Assembly: GCA_016291905.1 (NCBI GenBank)
Contig: JAEEZS010000072.1
Coordinates: forward strand, 62,001 to 126,000
Reading direction: 5' to 3'
Source: Bacteroidaceae bacterium
GTDB lineage: Bacteria; Bacteroidota; Bacteroidia; Bacteroidales; Bacteroidaceae
DNA length: 64,000 nucleotides
Of the stretch, positions 43,167 through 51,663 are shown one piece after another. Made by a program: the position numbers and the translations under genes. The notes under the pieces are model-generated. The model had not been told where the DNA came from. It searched no databases and worked only from the letters and a program-made list of their open reading frames with translations. Positions within the stretch are counted from its first letter, which is position 1. Every line of letters begins with the position of its first letter.

Positions 43167-45326
43167 GTAATGTGACTTGCGGTGGCGGAGAATCAGGATG
43201 GCGGCGGCAAGGGCGGCGATGCTGGCGGCAGCGACGAGAAGGATACACCGCCCACTGAAGCGTTCGTCCTCGCCCTCGGCGGAGGAGAGGTCGAGGTACG
43301 TGCCGTCGGCGATGAGCTGGAGGGTGCGGTCGAGGATGTAGTCACCCTCATAGTGGAACTCCTCCTCAGTCATGGGGATGTCGCAGTCGGGGATGACGCC
43401 GCGGCGGGCGGGCAGGCGGTCGCTGACAGTTTCGTCGATTACCACGCGCACCATGGGGATGGAAGCCTGGAACTCGCTGTTCGGAAGATATATGTTGGCA
43501 AACTTGATGCAGGTTTCGCAGTGGTAGGCGCTCATGGTCTCGCGTCCGACTACGTAGCCGCGATAGTTGCGCTTGACAGCTCCCGCCAGGAAGGCAGAGG
43601 CGGAGGCGGAACGGCTGTCGGTGAGGACATATAGGCGACCGTTGTAGCCCAGCGAGTCGATGGAGGAGAGGGTGGCATTGTCCTCCTCTTCCTGCATCTG
43701 GTAAAACCCCTTCCGTCCTTCGACGGGAGCGAAGCCGTGGAAGATGGTGTCGCCCTCGGGCCAGTTCAGAGTGCCGCTCTTGAAGAGTGGGGCGTTGACT
43801 TTCTGGTGGCCGGTGTGGGGATGGTCGGGGGTGCGGCCCAGCAGGGCGCGGGTGATGCGGGCCTGGACACCGGCGTCGCCACCGAAGTTGTTGCGGACGT
43901 CGAAGATGAGGTAGGGCACGCTGTCGCGTTCCGCCGCATGGATGGCATCGACGATGCTGTCCGTGTCGATCTGACTGAGGCTAAAGGTGCTGATGCCGAT
44001 GTAGAGGACGCTGTCGTTCTCCCGTCGCACCTCGAAGGGGCCGCGCTGGCGGCGGTTGACCTGCTGATGGCGGGCCCATTTTGCGGTCGGGTAGTCTTTC
44101 GGCGTGTAGCTGGGCACCATGGGCAGTTCCAACCGCTCGCCGTCGGTAAACTCATAGACGACGGTCTTACCCACGGGCTGGGGGCCGAGCTCGAGGCCGT
44201 AGTCGATGGCGTTCCAGTAGCAGGCGTTGTAGTCACCCACGGAGGTGACGCCGGCATCGTAGCCGGTGGAGTTGCGGCGGGTGATGGATATCAGCTCCGT
44301 GGCGGGGCGGCCGTCGATGCGGGCGATGTGGCGCCCGACGTAGGCGGCATGGGTGCTGTCGGCCATCAGCACCACGCAGGCCATCGTACCCAAAGAGTCG
44401 CCGGTAGCCACCTGCCCGAAGAAGAGCGACGGAAAGGCGTAGCGCAGGCCGCGGCTCCGCTCCTTCGGGTCGGCAGGCACGGGGCAGCTGATGTAGAAGT
44501 GCGAGTCGTGGATGGCGGCGTTGTAGTCCTTCATAAGGGCGGCGAAGTCCTTCAGCGCGATGCCGTCGGCGGGGATGCGCGCCAGCTGCTCCTCCACGAA
44601 GGCGTCGTACTCCTCCTCGGTCATGAGGTCGTCGAGCGAAGGATAGATTTCCTTCACGCTGCCGGCCAGCTGGCGGTAGTCGGCCTCGGCCTCGTCGCGG
44701 GTGAGGTGGAGCTTGCGCGGCTTCGGCTCGGGGCGGCGGAAGGTGGTGCGCAGGCCGAAGGGCGTCATGGGGTCGTCGGCCTTTGAGCGGACGGAGACGG
44801 AGAGGTCGATGTGCGGCTCGGGGATGGCGTGGTAGGCCCACGCCACCGTGCCGAGCACGTCGCCGCGCTCCACCTTCGTGCCTGAAGGAAGAACGTTGTC
44901 GCGCCGCAGACCGTGTATCCAGAGGGTCTTGTCGCCTATCTTGAGGCCGACAGTGAGCGTGAGGTAGCGGATGTCCCATCCCTTGCGGCGGAAGTACTCC
45001 TTCTGCTCGGCGATGAATTCGTCGTAGGGCTTGTCGTCGGGGCCCCAGCCGACAGAGTTGGTGAGCGAGGTGTAGTAGGTGTAGTCGCATCTGGTGACCA
45101 CGGCGTCGGCGGGACAGAGGACGTTCGTCCCCTCCGGCGCGGCAATGAAGAGGCCATCGAAGTTCAGTTCCTTCTCAATGTTGTCCTGCGGACGGTAGAG
45201 TATGCCGTCGCCGGCCCGCTGCCCCTCGATGGGCCATAGCCAGGCTTCTTCGGCAGCGAAGAGCGTAAGACCAATGGTGGCGAATAGGGCCAGGGCGAAG
45301 GCGCGGTGGAGGATGGTGCGTTTCAT
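43164..45326 (-). CDS. S41 protease with degenerate M23-like N-terminal domain
   Basis: 720 residues from ATG 45326 (MKRTILHRAF), where a signal peptide ending TLFAAEEA starts; an in-frame ATG at 45356 is possible. Residues of about 25-220 form an M23-like domain (AWLWPIEGQRAGDG…LFIAAPEGTNVLCPADAVV…PHIDLSV) in which the usual N-terminal His/Asp zinc ligands are not seen. The S41 core follows with RNNFGGDAGV and TDSRSASASAFL (nucleophile Ser). A C-terminal membrane helix (about 690-712) ends in RHRKSHY. The first domain is a paralogue of that in the regulator at 50497. Confidence 0.85.
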   Translation of the reverse strand: MKRTILHRAFALALFATIGLTLFAAEEAWLWPIEGQRAGDGILYRPQDNIEKELNFDGLFIAAPEGTNVLCPADAVVTRCDYTYYTSLTNSVGWGPDDKPYDEFIAEQKEYFRRKGWDIRYLTLTVGLKIGDKTLWIHGLRRDNVLPSGTKVERGDVLGTVAWAYHAIPEPHIDLSVSVRSKADDPMTPFGLRTTFRRPEPKPRKLHLTRDEAEADYRQLAGSVKEIYPSLDDLMTEEEYDAFVEEQLARIPADGIALKDFAALMKDYNAAIHDSHFYISCPVPADPKERSRGLRYAFPSLFFGQVATGDSLGTMACVVLMADSTHAAYVGRHIARIDGRPATELISITRRNSTGYDAGVTSVGDYNACYWNAIDYGLELGPQPVGKTVVYEFTDGERLELPMVPSYTPKDYPTAKWARHQQVNRRQRGPFEVRRENDSVLYIGISTFSLSQIDTDSIVDAIHAAERDSVPYLIFDVRNNFGGDAGVQARITRALLGRTPDHPHTGHQKVNAPLFKSGTLNWPEGDTIFHGFAPVEGRKGFYQMQEEEDNATLSSIDSLGYNGRLYVLTDSRSASASAFLAGAVKRNYRGYVVGRETMSAYHCETCIKFANIYLPNSEFQASIPMVRVVIDETVSDRLPARRGVIPDCDIPMTEEEFHYEGDYILDRTLQLIADGTYLDLSSAEGEDERFSGRCILLVAAASIAALAAAILILRHRKSHY

Positions 45327-45367
45327 TTTCTTGTATTGTTTTTCATTATTATTCATGTTTGCAGGGG

Positions 45368-45375
45368 CAAATATA
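45368..45375 (-). promoter_or_regulatory. Promoter -7 box of the S41 protease
   Basis: The minus strand reads TATATTTG (TAnnTTTG), 42 nt before ATG 45326. Confidence 0.6.
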
Positions 45376-45502
45376 GCTTTTTTGGGCGTTCCGGCCATGA
45401 TGTCGGCAGAGTTTTTTCTGTTCGAATGGGGAGTTTAACCTTTTTTCTTAGTCGCAGAAAAGGGTTTATTAGTTGTTAACTATTTTCACCAGAGCGGGGA
45501 AT

Positions 45503-45585
45503 GGGAAGCGGCAGGCTTGGAATTTACTTCTTCTATTGTACAACTCTGGAAAACCCATGAAGAATGGCCTCCCCTGCCACTTCCC
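45503..45585 (-). repeat. 83-bp hairpin element (copy 3), 3' of OM barrel gene
   Basis: Arms GGGAAGCGGCAGG and CCTGCCACTTCCC pair with one mismatch that becomes G-U in the minus-strand RNA. The arms are unrelated to those of copies 1 and 2, yet the loop keeps TTCTTCTAT, AACTC and AACCCATGAAGAA. It lies 52 nt after the stop of the barrel gene ending at 45638. Confidence 0.8.
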
Positions 45586-45602
45586 TGAATATTGTACATC
45601 TT

Positions 45603-45633
45603 TATGACGCGGAACATTACAAAAAAGACGTAA
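45603..45633 (-). promoter_or_regulatory. Second copy of the ECF-promoter-like motif
   Basis: The minus strand begins TTACGTCTTTTTTG and ends GCGTCATA, one base longer between blocks than at 42998-43027. It lies between the barrel gene stop and hairpin copy 3 and points towards the S41 protease gene. Confidence 0.35.
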
Positions 45634-45637
45634 TAAT

Positions 45638-48415
45638 TTACAACAACTTGAACCGTGCAGTAAGAATCACGTTCCGCGGACGGAGGCGGGCGGTGGTGGC
45701 GTAGATGTCGAGGGCGGAGTAGTGAACCTGGGTGTAGGTCTGCTGATTTAGGAGGTTGTTAAGCTCCAGTTGCCAATCGACGTGCTTCGTCTTGAGCTTG
45801 GCAGAGACGTCGCCAAACCAGGCATGGCGATTCGTTTCCGTTAGATTGGCTTTGCCTTCGTCCGTCGCGACTCGGCCATCTAAGCAAGCTTGATGGCTCT
45901 CGCTGCTCCGTCCGTTTGTGTAGTTATCCTCGGCGGTGGCCGTGAGGGTGAGCCGGCGAGTGATGAAGACGTTCATCTTCAGCCGCCCGGTAGCGCTCTG
46001 CACGGCCCGCGGCGTCTGTTCCGTTTGTGGAGACAATGTGGAAGCATAGCTGATGGAAGTGCCGCCGCTGACAACGAAGTTGAGCCAGGGTAGCGGGGTG
46101 ATGGTGCCGCCCGCACCGGCGCTGACGCCGCACGAACGGAAGGGCCAGACGGTGCCGCCGATGAGCCGTTCGCTGGACGAACTGCTATAGCTGCTGAAAA
46201 GGCGGAAGGACGACTGCAGCCAGTCGAAGCCTTTGCTGAAGTCGGCGCCGACGCTATAGCCGTCCGCAGCGGTGGGACGCGCTACAGCCTCGACGACGCT
46301 GGTGGCACCGCGATAGTCGTAGCCATAGGTCTGATTGTCGCGAGTGTGGGTATAGCTGGCGGTGAGGTTGAAAAAGGTGGCGGTGAGGGCGCTGCGGTAG
46401 GAGAGGCTTACGTTGGCGCCCATGCGGTCGGTCTCCGACAGCTGCTCGACGTACGAGCGCTGGAACGCGCGGTAGTTCGTCATGATGTAGCCCGCGTAGA
46501 TGCCGCCCGGGTCGCCGACGGTGCGGCTGTAGGAGGCGCCGACGCCGCCCGTCCAGTCACGCCATTCGTAGCGGAGGTTGAACGTGGGCGTGACAAGCAG
46601 ATGGACGTAGCTATGGCGGTCGTCACGGACGTGGTCGGCAAGCGTCTGCGTATAGAGGTCGAGCGGACAGCCCAGCCTCACCCGCAGGCCCGCCCGGTCG
46701 TACGTATAGCTCTGACCAAAGGTAAGCTCGTAGGTGTTGTACCAGAGGTCGTTCCGTAAGTCGGAGTCGTCATAGGCTGCTGACGGCACGAAGCCGTCGA
46801 GGTCTGTGGCGATGCCGTGGAGGCTGGCGTTGGCGACGATACCATAGGCCATCGTGAAGGGGCCACGGCGGAGGTTGTAGTTCGTATGGAAGTTGCCTGC
46901 GATGTGGCGCGAATTGATATCCTGCTCGTAGGCCGTAGATGTGCCTTGCAGCAGGGAATCGACGCCCACGCTGAGCGTATTAGGCCGCTCGGAGTAGCCG
47001 ACGGAGAAATGCAGGTCGAGGGTGTTCCGGCCAAAGGTGCCAATGGTATTGAACGTGTTGGAGACCGTCAGCTGCGGACGGCGGAAGTGCTGGCGGACAC
47101 GTTCGTCGCCGTAGCGGAGCGGCTGTATGCCTGTGCGCTTTGTTGATAGCAACCCTTCCACGTCGTCGCTGTTCCAGCCGGCGTCGAATTTCAGCACGTC
47201 GGTCATGAAGCCGCTCTCGGCGTTGTAGAAGTAGCGTCCCTGCACGTTCAGGTTGTTCGTCGTAGTCTGGCTGGCCAGCGTCTCGGAGGTCAGCAGGCGC
47301 AGGCCATCGCTGATGAAACGGTCACTCGTCGTCGTGCCCTCGCGGCGCACAAGGTCGTGATAGTAGGCGACATTCATCGTCACCTCTGTGTCTTTGCCCG
47401 CCTTTTCCAAGTGGTTCACGGTGGCAATGTGGCTGCGGTTGTCGAACGTCCGCTTCTGCGGCAGCCCCGACGTGGGGGGCATGACGGTACCCGTGGGACA
47501 GAAGGGATAGAGCCCAACGCTGTTGATGGACGAATAGTGCTGCGTGAGCTCGCGGCTGACGTCGTCGCCCGTGTTATTACCCTTGTAGAGCGACATGTTC
47601 TGCCGCTGCTTCGAGAAGTACATGCCCACGGCCTCGGCTGTCCAGAGGGGATTGCTGCCGATGGCACCTCCTGGCTGCTGTACGCCGCCGCCCAGCATGG
47701 TGTTGATGGCAACGGTGCCCTTGGCGGAGTCCTTCAGCTTGAGGTTGATGGCCACGTCGTCGGAGAGTTCCTTACCTTGCAGAGCCTTGATGGGCTGATG
47801 GTTTTGCAGCACCTGCACGGTGGTGACGTCGGCGGCGTTGATGTTGTTCGTGGCCAATCCGTAGCGCCCTTGCAGGAGGTCCATGTCCTCTACGTAGAAG
47901 TTCTTGATGCTTTTGCCGTTGAACTTGATGGCGCCGCTTTCCGATACCTCAATGCCAGGCATGCGCTTCAACACGTCGCCGATGACGCGGTCGCCCTGCT
48001 GGGTGTACGAGCCAACGTTGTACGAGAGCGTGTCGCCGTGCTCACGGATTTTGTCCGGCAGTACTGTGACCTCCTTCAGCTCGATGTCCTGCTGGCGGAC
48101 GGAGAAGCTGAGCGTCTGCGAGCGGTTGGCCACCACGCGGACCTGCTGGCCGATGGCGAGACCCGCCGCCGTCACTGTCACCGAGTCGGCGTCCGTGCGG
48201 AACTCTACGCGGTAGTGACCTTTTTCATCGGTGTCGGCAAAGCCGATGATACCCTGCACACCCTTGGGCGCCACGGTGACGTAGGCATCCACCGCCTTGC
48301 CCTGCGCGTCCGTCACCGTACCCTGTATCACCGTCTGCGCCCCGGCCATGCCGTGCACAATGGCGAAGAAAAGAAACATGAACGCGCACTTTCTCATAAA
48401 CACTTTTTTCCTCAT
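45638..48415 (-). CDS. Outer-membrane TonB-type barrel with CarboxypepD_reg domain
   Basis: 925 residues. Signal peptide ending GMAGAQ, a CarboxypepD_reg domain (about 28-115), a plug-like region (VLKRMPGIEVSESGAIKFNGKSIKNFYVEDMDLLQGRYGLATNNI) and a long barrel ending VILTARFKLL. Its plug motif is close to that of the barrel at 30957 (DLLGGKYNLATRNI). A 59-bp palindromic element at 45856-45914 lies in frame and codes for about 20 residues near the C-terminus (GRSSESHQACLDGRVATDE). It follows two GLPGLI genes. Confidence 0.88.
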   Translation of the reverse strand: MRKKVFMRKCAFMFLFFAIVHGMAGAQTVIQGTVTDAQGKAVDAYVTVAPKGVQGIIGFADTDEKGHYRVEFRTDADSVTVTAAGLAIGQQVRVVANRSQTLSFSVRQQDIELKEVTVLPDKIREHGDTLSYNVGSYTQQGDRVIGDVLKRMPGIEVSESGAIKFNGKSIKNFYVEDMDLLQGRYGLATNNINAADVTTVQVLQNHQPIKALQGKELSDDVAINLKLKDSAKGTVAINTMLGGGVQQPGGAIGSNPLWTAEAVGMYFSKQRQNMSLYKGNNTGDDVSRELTQHYSSINSVGLYPFCPTGTVMPPTSGLPQKRTFDNRSHIATVNHLEKAGKDTEVTMNVAYYHDLVRREGTTTSDRFISDGLRLLTSETLASQTTTNNLNVQGRYFYNAESGFMTDVLKFDAGWNSDDVEGLLSTKRTGIQPLRYGDERVRQHFRRPQLTVSNTFNTIGTFGRNTLDLHFSVGYSERPNTLSVGVDSLLQGTSTAYEQDINSRHIAGNFHTNYNLRRGPFTMAYGIVANASLHGIATDLDGFVPSAAYDDSDLRNDLWYNTYELTFGQSYTYDRAGLRVRLGCPLDLYTQTLADHVRDDRHSYVHLLVTPTFNLRYEWRDWTGGVGASYSRTVGDPGGIYAGYIMTNYRAFQRSYVEQLSETDRMGANVSLSYRSALTATFFNLTASYTHTRDNQTYGYDYRGATSVVEAVARPTAADGYSVGADFSKGFDWLQSSFRLFSSYSSSSSERLIGGTVWPFRSCGVSAGAGGTITPLPWLNFVVSGGTSISYASTLSPQTEQTPRAVQSATGRLKMNVFITRRLTLTATAEDNYTNGRSSESHQACLDGRVATDEGKANLTETNRHAWFGDVSAKLKTKHVDWQLELNNLLNQQTYTQVHYSALDIYATTARLRPRNVILTARFKLL
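45856..45914. repeat. 59-bp palindromic element (copy 2, inside CDS)
   Basis: Same length and outer blocks as 30777-30835, inverse orientation. The centre here is GCCATC…GATGGC with inner AAGC/GCTT. Relative to copy 1, pair 5-19 changes T-A for A-T and an inner pair G-C for A-T, both compensatory. It stays in the reading frame of the barrel gene. Confidence 0.85.
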
Positions 48416-48438
48416 TTCATTGTCTTTTCATTAAACTG

Positions 48439-49326
48439 TCATTCTATCTCCAGCGGATGGAAGTCGGTGTGGATGGAGAGGGGTTCGTCTGGTACCACGT
48501 TTCCGGAGGCATCCACGTGAGCTTTTTGGTAGCCGACGGCCTTGAACCAGTTTTCGGCGAATGCCTGCTGGTGCTTCTGCAGCTCGTTTCGCGACATCTT
48601 CGTGTAGCCGTCGTAGGCGTACCGCACGATGGGCTGGTGGGATTTCTCAATCTTCACAGCCTCGAAGGTGTATAGGCTGTCGGCGTCCTGTGCCTTCAAA
48701 ATGAGACCAGGCAGGCCCCCCAGTTTCCACGGCCCCATGCGGACAGGGATGGCGGGGGTGAACCACACTACGTAGTCGCGCCCGCGCCAGTGGCAGGTGG
48801 CCTGCTGGCAGTCGTAGCCGAGGATGGTCTGGAAGCGGCTCTCCATCGTCCACTGTTGTTGCGGGTATGGCTCGGAGTACCAGCCGTTGTAGCGCCCCAG
48901 CCCGTGGGGCATGCAAGCGTACTCCGTCAGCGTGCCGCGGGAGATGTAGATGTCTGCATATTCGTAGGGAAGCCAGTTGTCTTTCTTCTTGCCTCCCGGC
49001 CCCACCCACCACGGAATTGTTTGCGCGCCCGGATTCTTCTTTTTCCAATCCTCCTTCAGCGAGTCGTTGTTGGAGATGAACCAACTGTAGTATTTCGAGA
49101 TACTGTCGCCCACGTCGAGTCGCTGCAGGTCGATGTAGGTGTCCGTGTCGCCGATGCTGTCGGCGTTTAGGGCATACCAAATGCGCAGCCTCGTGTTGTC
49201 GACGATGGTGCCCTTGCCTTGGTTCCGACTGATGGGGATGCAGGCATAGCCTTGTTTCCGTTGTGCCCACACCCCGCTGCATACGGCGGCGAGGGCAACG
49301 AAGAGAATAACGGCATGGCCTTTCAT
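48439..49326 (-). CDS. GLPGLI family protein
   Basis: 295 residues from ATG 49326 (MKGHAVILFVALAAVCSGVWAQ), since the signal peptide starts here; 46 further upstream codons in frame have no export signal and lie in an AT-rich region. The motif GPWKLGGLPGLILKAQD lies at about residue 200, preceded by CHWRGRDYVVWFTPAIPVR. It is close to the next gene upstream (CHWRGRDYEAWF). The stop lies 23 nt before the barrel gene. Confidence 0.88.
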   Translation of the reverse strand: MKGHAVILFVALAAVCSGVWAQRKQGYACIPISRNQGKGTIVDNTRLRIWYALNADSIGDTDTYIDLQRLDVGDSISKYYSWFISNNDSLKEDWKKKNPGAQTIPWWVGPGGKKKDNWLPYEYADIYISRGTLTEYACMPHGLGRYNGWYSEPYPQQQWTMESRFQTILGYDCQQATCHWRGRDYVVWFTPAIPVRMGPWKLGGLPGLILKAQDADSLYTFEAVKIEKSHQPIVRYAYDGYTKMSRNELQKHQQAFAENWFKAVGYQKAHVDASGNVVPDEPLSIHTDFHPLEIE

Positions 49327-49523
49327 TTTGCTTCCTTGATTAGTGTTGATTAGTTTCACCAGTTCTCCTGCCTCTTCGTTGTTTATATGATTGCCAAAAA
49401 GCACAGCGTGGACACAGGGAAAGTGGCGCCACAGAAAACGGCGGATGGTTGCTTTAGCTTTCATTTCTTTCTAAACTATTAATTTCTAATTTCTAATTTC
49501 TAATTCTTAATTGCCAAGTGCCT

Positions 49524-50402
49524 TCATTCCAATTCCATGGGGTCGTAGTCGTGCGGCGAGGACTTTAGGTCGCCGGCGGTATTGGTGACAGGGTCCCACT
49601 CGCGGATGCCTGCTGTTTTCAGGTAATTGCGGTTGTAGGCTACTTGCAGTTGGTACGTCCGTTTGCGGGTGGATTTCTGGAACTCGTCCTTGGGATACTG
49701 GTAAATGGGAAATGTGCCTTTCTCGATGGCTACGGCCTCGAAGACGTAGAGGCGGTCCTTGTCGTAAATCTTCATAATCAGCCCCGGCAGTCCGCCGAAC
49801 TTCCATGGCCCGCGACGGATGGGGATGTCGGTGGCGAACCACGCCTCGTAGTCGCGTCCACGCCAATGGCAGGTGGCCTGCTGGCAGGGGTGGCCGAGGA
49901 TAGAGGCCGTGTCCGTGCCGAGCGTCCAGGCAATGGGGGTCATCTTCTCGGTGTAGCGCTGCGGCCACTCCTGGCCCATCGGCATCATTGCCCACTCGTT
50001 CAGCGTATCACCATAGAAAAAGAGGTCCGAGTACTGGTATTCGCTCCAGATGCCTGGCTTCCGTCCTCCCATCCATCGTTCGCCGTTGGGGACGCCCTGG
50101 GCGTTAGGGTGTTCCTTGGCCCACGCAATGCGCTGGTCGTTGGCCTGCTCGACGAAGGAGCTGCTGTACTTGTCGCACCGCTTGCCTATCTGTAGCTGGC
50201 CGAGGTCGAGGTAGGTGTCGGGATTGGCGATGTCCTCGGCGCCCCAGGCATACTTGATGCGGAGGTCGGCGGTGTCGATGACTTTACGCTGGCAGACGGT
50301 ACCGTGACTTGCGTTGGCGCGTGCGCCACTTTGTTTCTGCTGCGCCCATGCGCCGCTGTGTATGGCGGCGAGGGCAAGGATGATGATGATTCCTTTTTTC
50401 AT
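49524..50402 (-). CDS. GLPGLI family protein
   Basis: 292 residues. Signal peptide MKKGIIIILALAAIHSGAWAQ, then a GLPGLI domain with GPWKFGGLPGLIMKIYD at about residue 200 and the shared QQATCHWRGRDY motif. It is a paralogue of the gene at 48439, so this cassette also shows tandem duplication. A -7 box lies at 50437 and a 10-bp inverted repeat at 50445-50468 directly upstream. Confidence 0.88.
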   Translation of the reverse strand: MKKGIIIILALAAIHSGAWAQQKQSGARANASHGTVCQRKVIDTADLRIKYAWGAEDIANPDTYLDLGQLQIGKRCDKYSSSFVEQANDQRIAWAKEHPNAQGVPNGERWMGGRKPGIWSEYQYSDLFFYGDTLNEWAMMPMGQEWPQRYTEKMTPIAWTLGTDTASILGHPCQQATCHWRGRDYEAWFATDIPIRRGPWKFGGLPGLIMKIYDKDRLYVFEAVAIEKGTFPIYQYPKDEFQKSTRKRTYQLQVAYNRNYLKTAGIREWDPVTNTAGDLKSSPHDYDPMELE

Positions 50403-50436
50403 AATGCTGTCGTTTGAGGTTAATACAAATCGGCTA

Positions 50437-50444
50437 CAAAGGTA
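50437..50444 (-). promoter_or_regulatory. Promoter -7 box of the second GLPGLI cassette
   Basis: The minus strand reads TACCTTTG (TAnnTTTG), 35 nt before ATG 50402. Confidence 0.6.
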
Positions 50445-50468
50445 AGGGCGGGAAGTCGTTCCCGCCCT
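50445..50468. other. Inverted repeat abutting the GLPGLI promoter
   Basis: AGGGCGGGAA and TTCCCGCCCT pair perfectly around GTCG, with an A-run on the plus-strand 3' side. It touches the -7 box, so it could be an operator for the upstream HTH regulator or the terminator of that gene. Confidence 0.5.
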
Positions 50469-50496
50469 AAAAAAAGCGCTACAAAAACGCTACATT

Positions 50497-51663
50497 TTAT
50501 AATGCACTGAAAAACATAGCGAACAATTCGTCCGGCATTTTGTTTTTCAATCGCGTCTTACGAGTGCGTATAGTCGATTCGCCGACGTTGAGGCAGTCGG
50601 CCATGACAGCTGTGGGTACGTGTATGACGGAGAGCATGCAGAGCAGCAGGTCTTGGGTGTTGACCTTCAGCGACGACCGCTTGACGTCAATCATGATGTC
50701 CGCAAAGGTGCTGCTTACATCGTCCAACAGGCCTTTCCGCTCGTCGGCAGTCAGCGTCCGCTCCTTGTCGGTCGCCGCCGCCATCAGCACCAGTGCTGAG
50801 GGCGTGGCGTCGAAAGCCTGTTTTGCCACCTCTATTCGCTGGCGGAAAGGTTGGGCGCCAGAGTCTTCCGCTTCAATAGGGGCTGGCCTCGGGTGCTGGA
50901 GTGACTGGTCCGACGGACAGGCTTCCATGAGCGCCTGGAAGTATGCGCGGCGACGGCGGTCCTTTACCTTATATATAATATGGAACACGAGCCAGATGAC
51001 GAGCGCCGCCAGCACCGCAACCCCGATAATGGCGGCACGGCGCTCGCCCGTGCGCCAGATATGGGGACGGACAAAGGTGGACTCGATGCCAAAGGGCGTC
51101 ATGGGGTCGTAGGAATGGCTGTACCAGCTGGAAGAGAAAACGATGCAGGGCTGTGCGAGGCGGTGGTAGGCATAGGCGACGGTGCCGAGCGTGTCGCCGC
51201 GGTGGAGCATCGTGCCGGGCGCAAAGGCCGTGTCGCAGCGCAGACCACCGATAAAGATTTCGCGTGAATCGACGGCAAGTAATATATCTGCACAGATATA
51301 GCGGGGGTCAATCATCCTTTTTTTCTCTTCGGCCGCAGCATCGGCCACCGCCTCGTCGAAGGGTTTGTCGAACCCCCAGGCGTTTGAGAAGTGAAGCGAC
51401 TTGCGATAGCCGAGCAGACTGCTTTTGACCAGCGCATCGGCAGGGCAGACTACGGGCGTCCCTTCGGGGGCGGCAATGAAGAGGCTACCCCTGATGCGCT
51501 CGCGGCCTATCCGGTCGCCAGGCTTGGCGATGACGCCCTCGCCTGCCTGCAGCCCGGCAATAGGCCACAGCCAAGCATCTTCGGCCGACACCCTCGACGG
51601 GATAGATGCCGCGAGCAAGGTCAGCAGAAGAATAAGCGACAGTCGATTAGCAGTCCTTCTCAT
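50497..51663 (-). CDS. Membrane-tethered HTH regulator with M23-like sensor domain
   Basis: 388 residues from ATG 51663 (MRRTANRLS); its first codons overlap the end of the upstream gene. A signal-like helix (about 8-27) leads to an exported M23-like domain (AWLWPIAGLQAGEG…LFIAAPEGTPVVCPADALV, to about 205) with no complete zinc site. A membrane helix lies at about 217-238, then a cytoplasmic region and a C-terminal LuxR/GerE-like HTH (TQDLLLCMLSVIHVPTAVMADCLNVGESTIRTRKTRL). It resembles a one-component transmembrane regulator. It probably controls the GLPGLI-barrel genes downstream. Confidence 0.8.
   Translation of the reverse strand: MRRTANRLSLILLLTLLAASIPSRVSAEDAWLWPIAGLQAGEGVIAKPGDRIGRERIRGSLFIAAPEGTPVVCPADALVKSSLLGYRKSLHFSNAWGFDKPFDEAVADAAAEEKKRMIDPRYICADILLAVDSREIFIGGLRCDTAFAPGTMLHRGDTLGTVAYAYHRLAQPCIVFSSSWYSHSYDPMTPFGIESTFVRPHIWRTGERRAAIIGVAVLAALVIWLVFHIIYKVKDRRRRAYFQALMEACPSDQSLQHPRPAPIEAEDSGAQPFRQRIEVAKQAFDATPSALVLMAAATDKERTLTADERKGLLDDVSSTFADIMIDVKRSSLKVNTQDLLLCMLSVIHVPTAVMADCLNVGESTIRTRKTRLKNKMPDELFAMFFSAL

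Noticed and set aside
50445-50468. Classic rho-independent terminator
   Set aside because: The T-run precedes the hairpin on the minus strand and an A-run follows it on the plus strand, so it does not fit either direction well; kept as an inverted repeat only.
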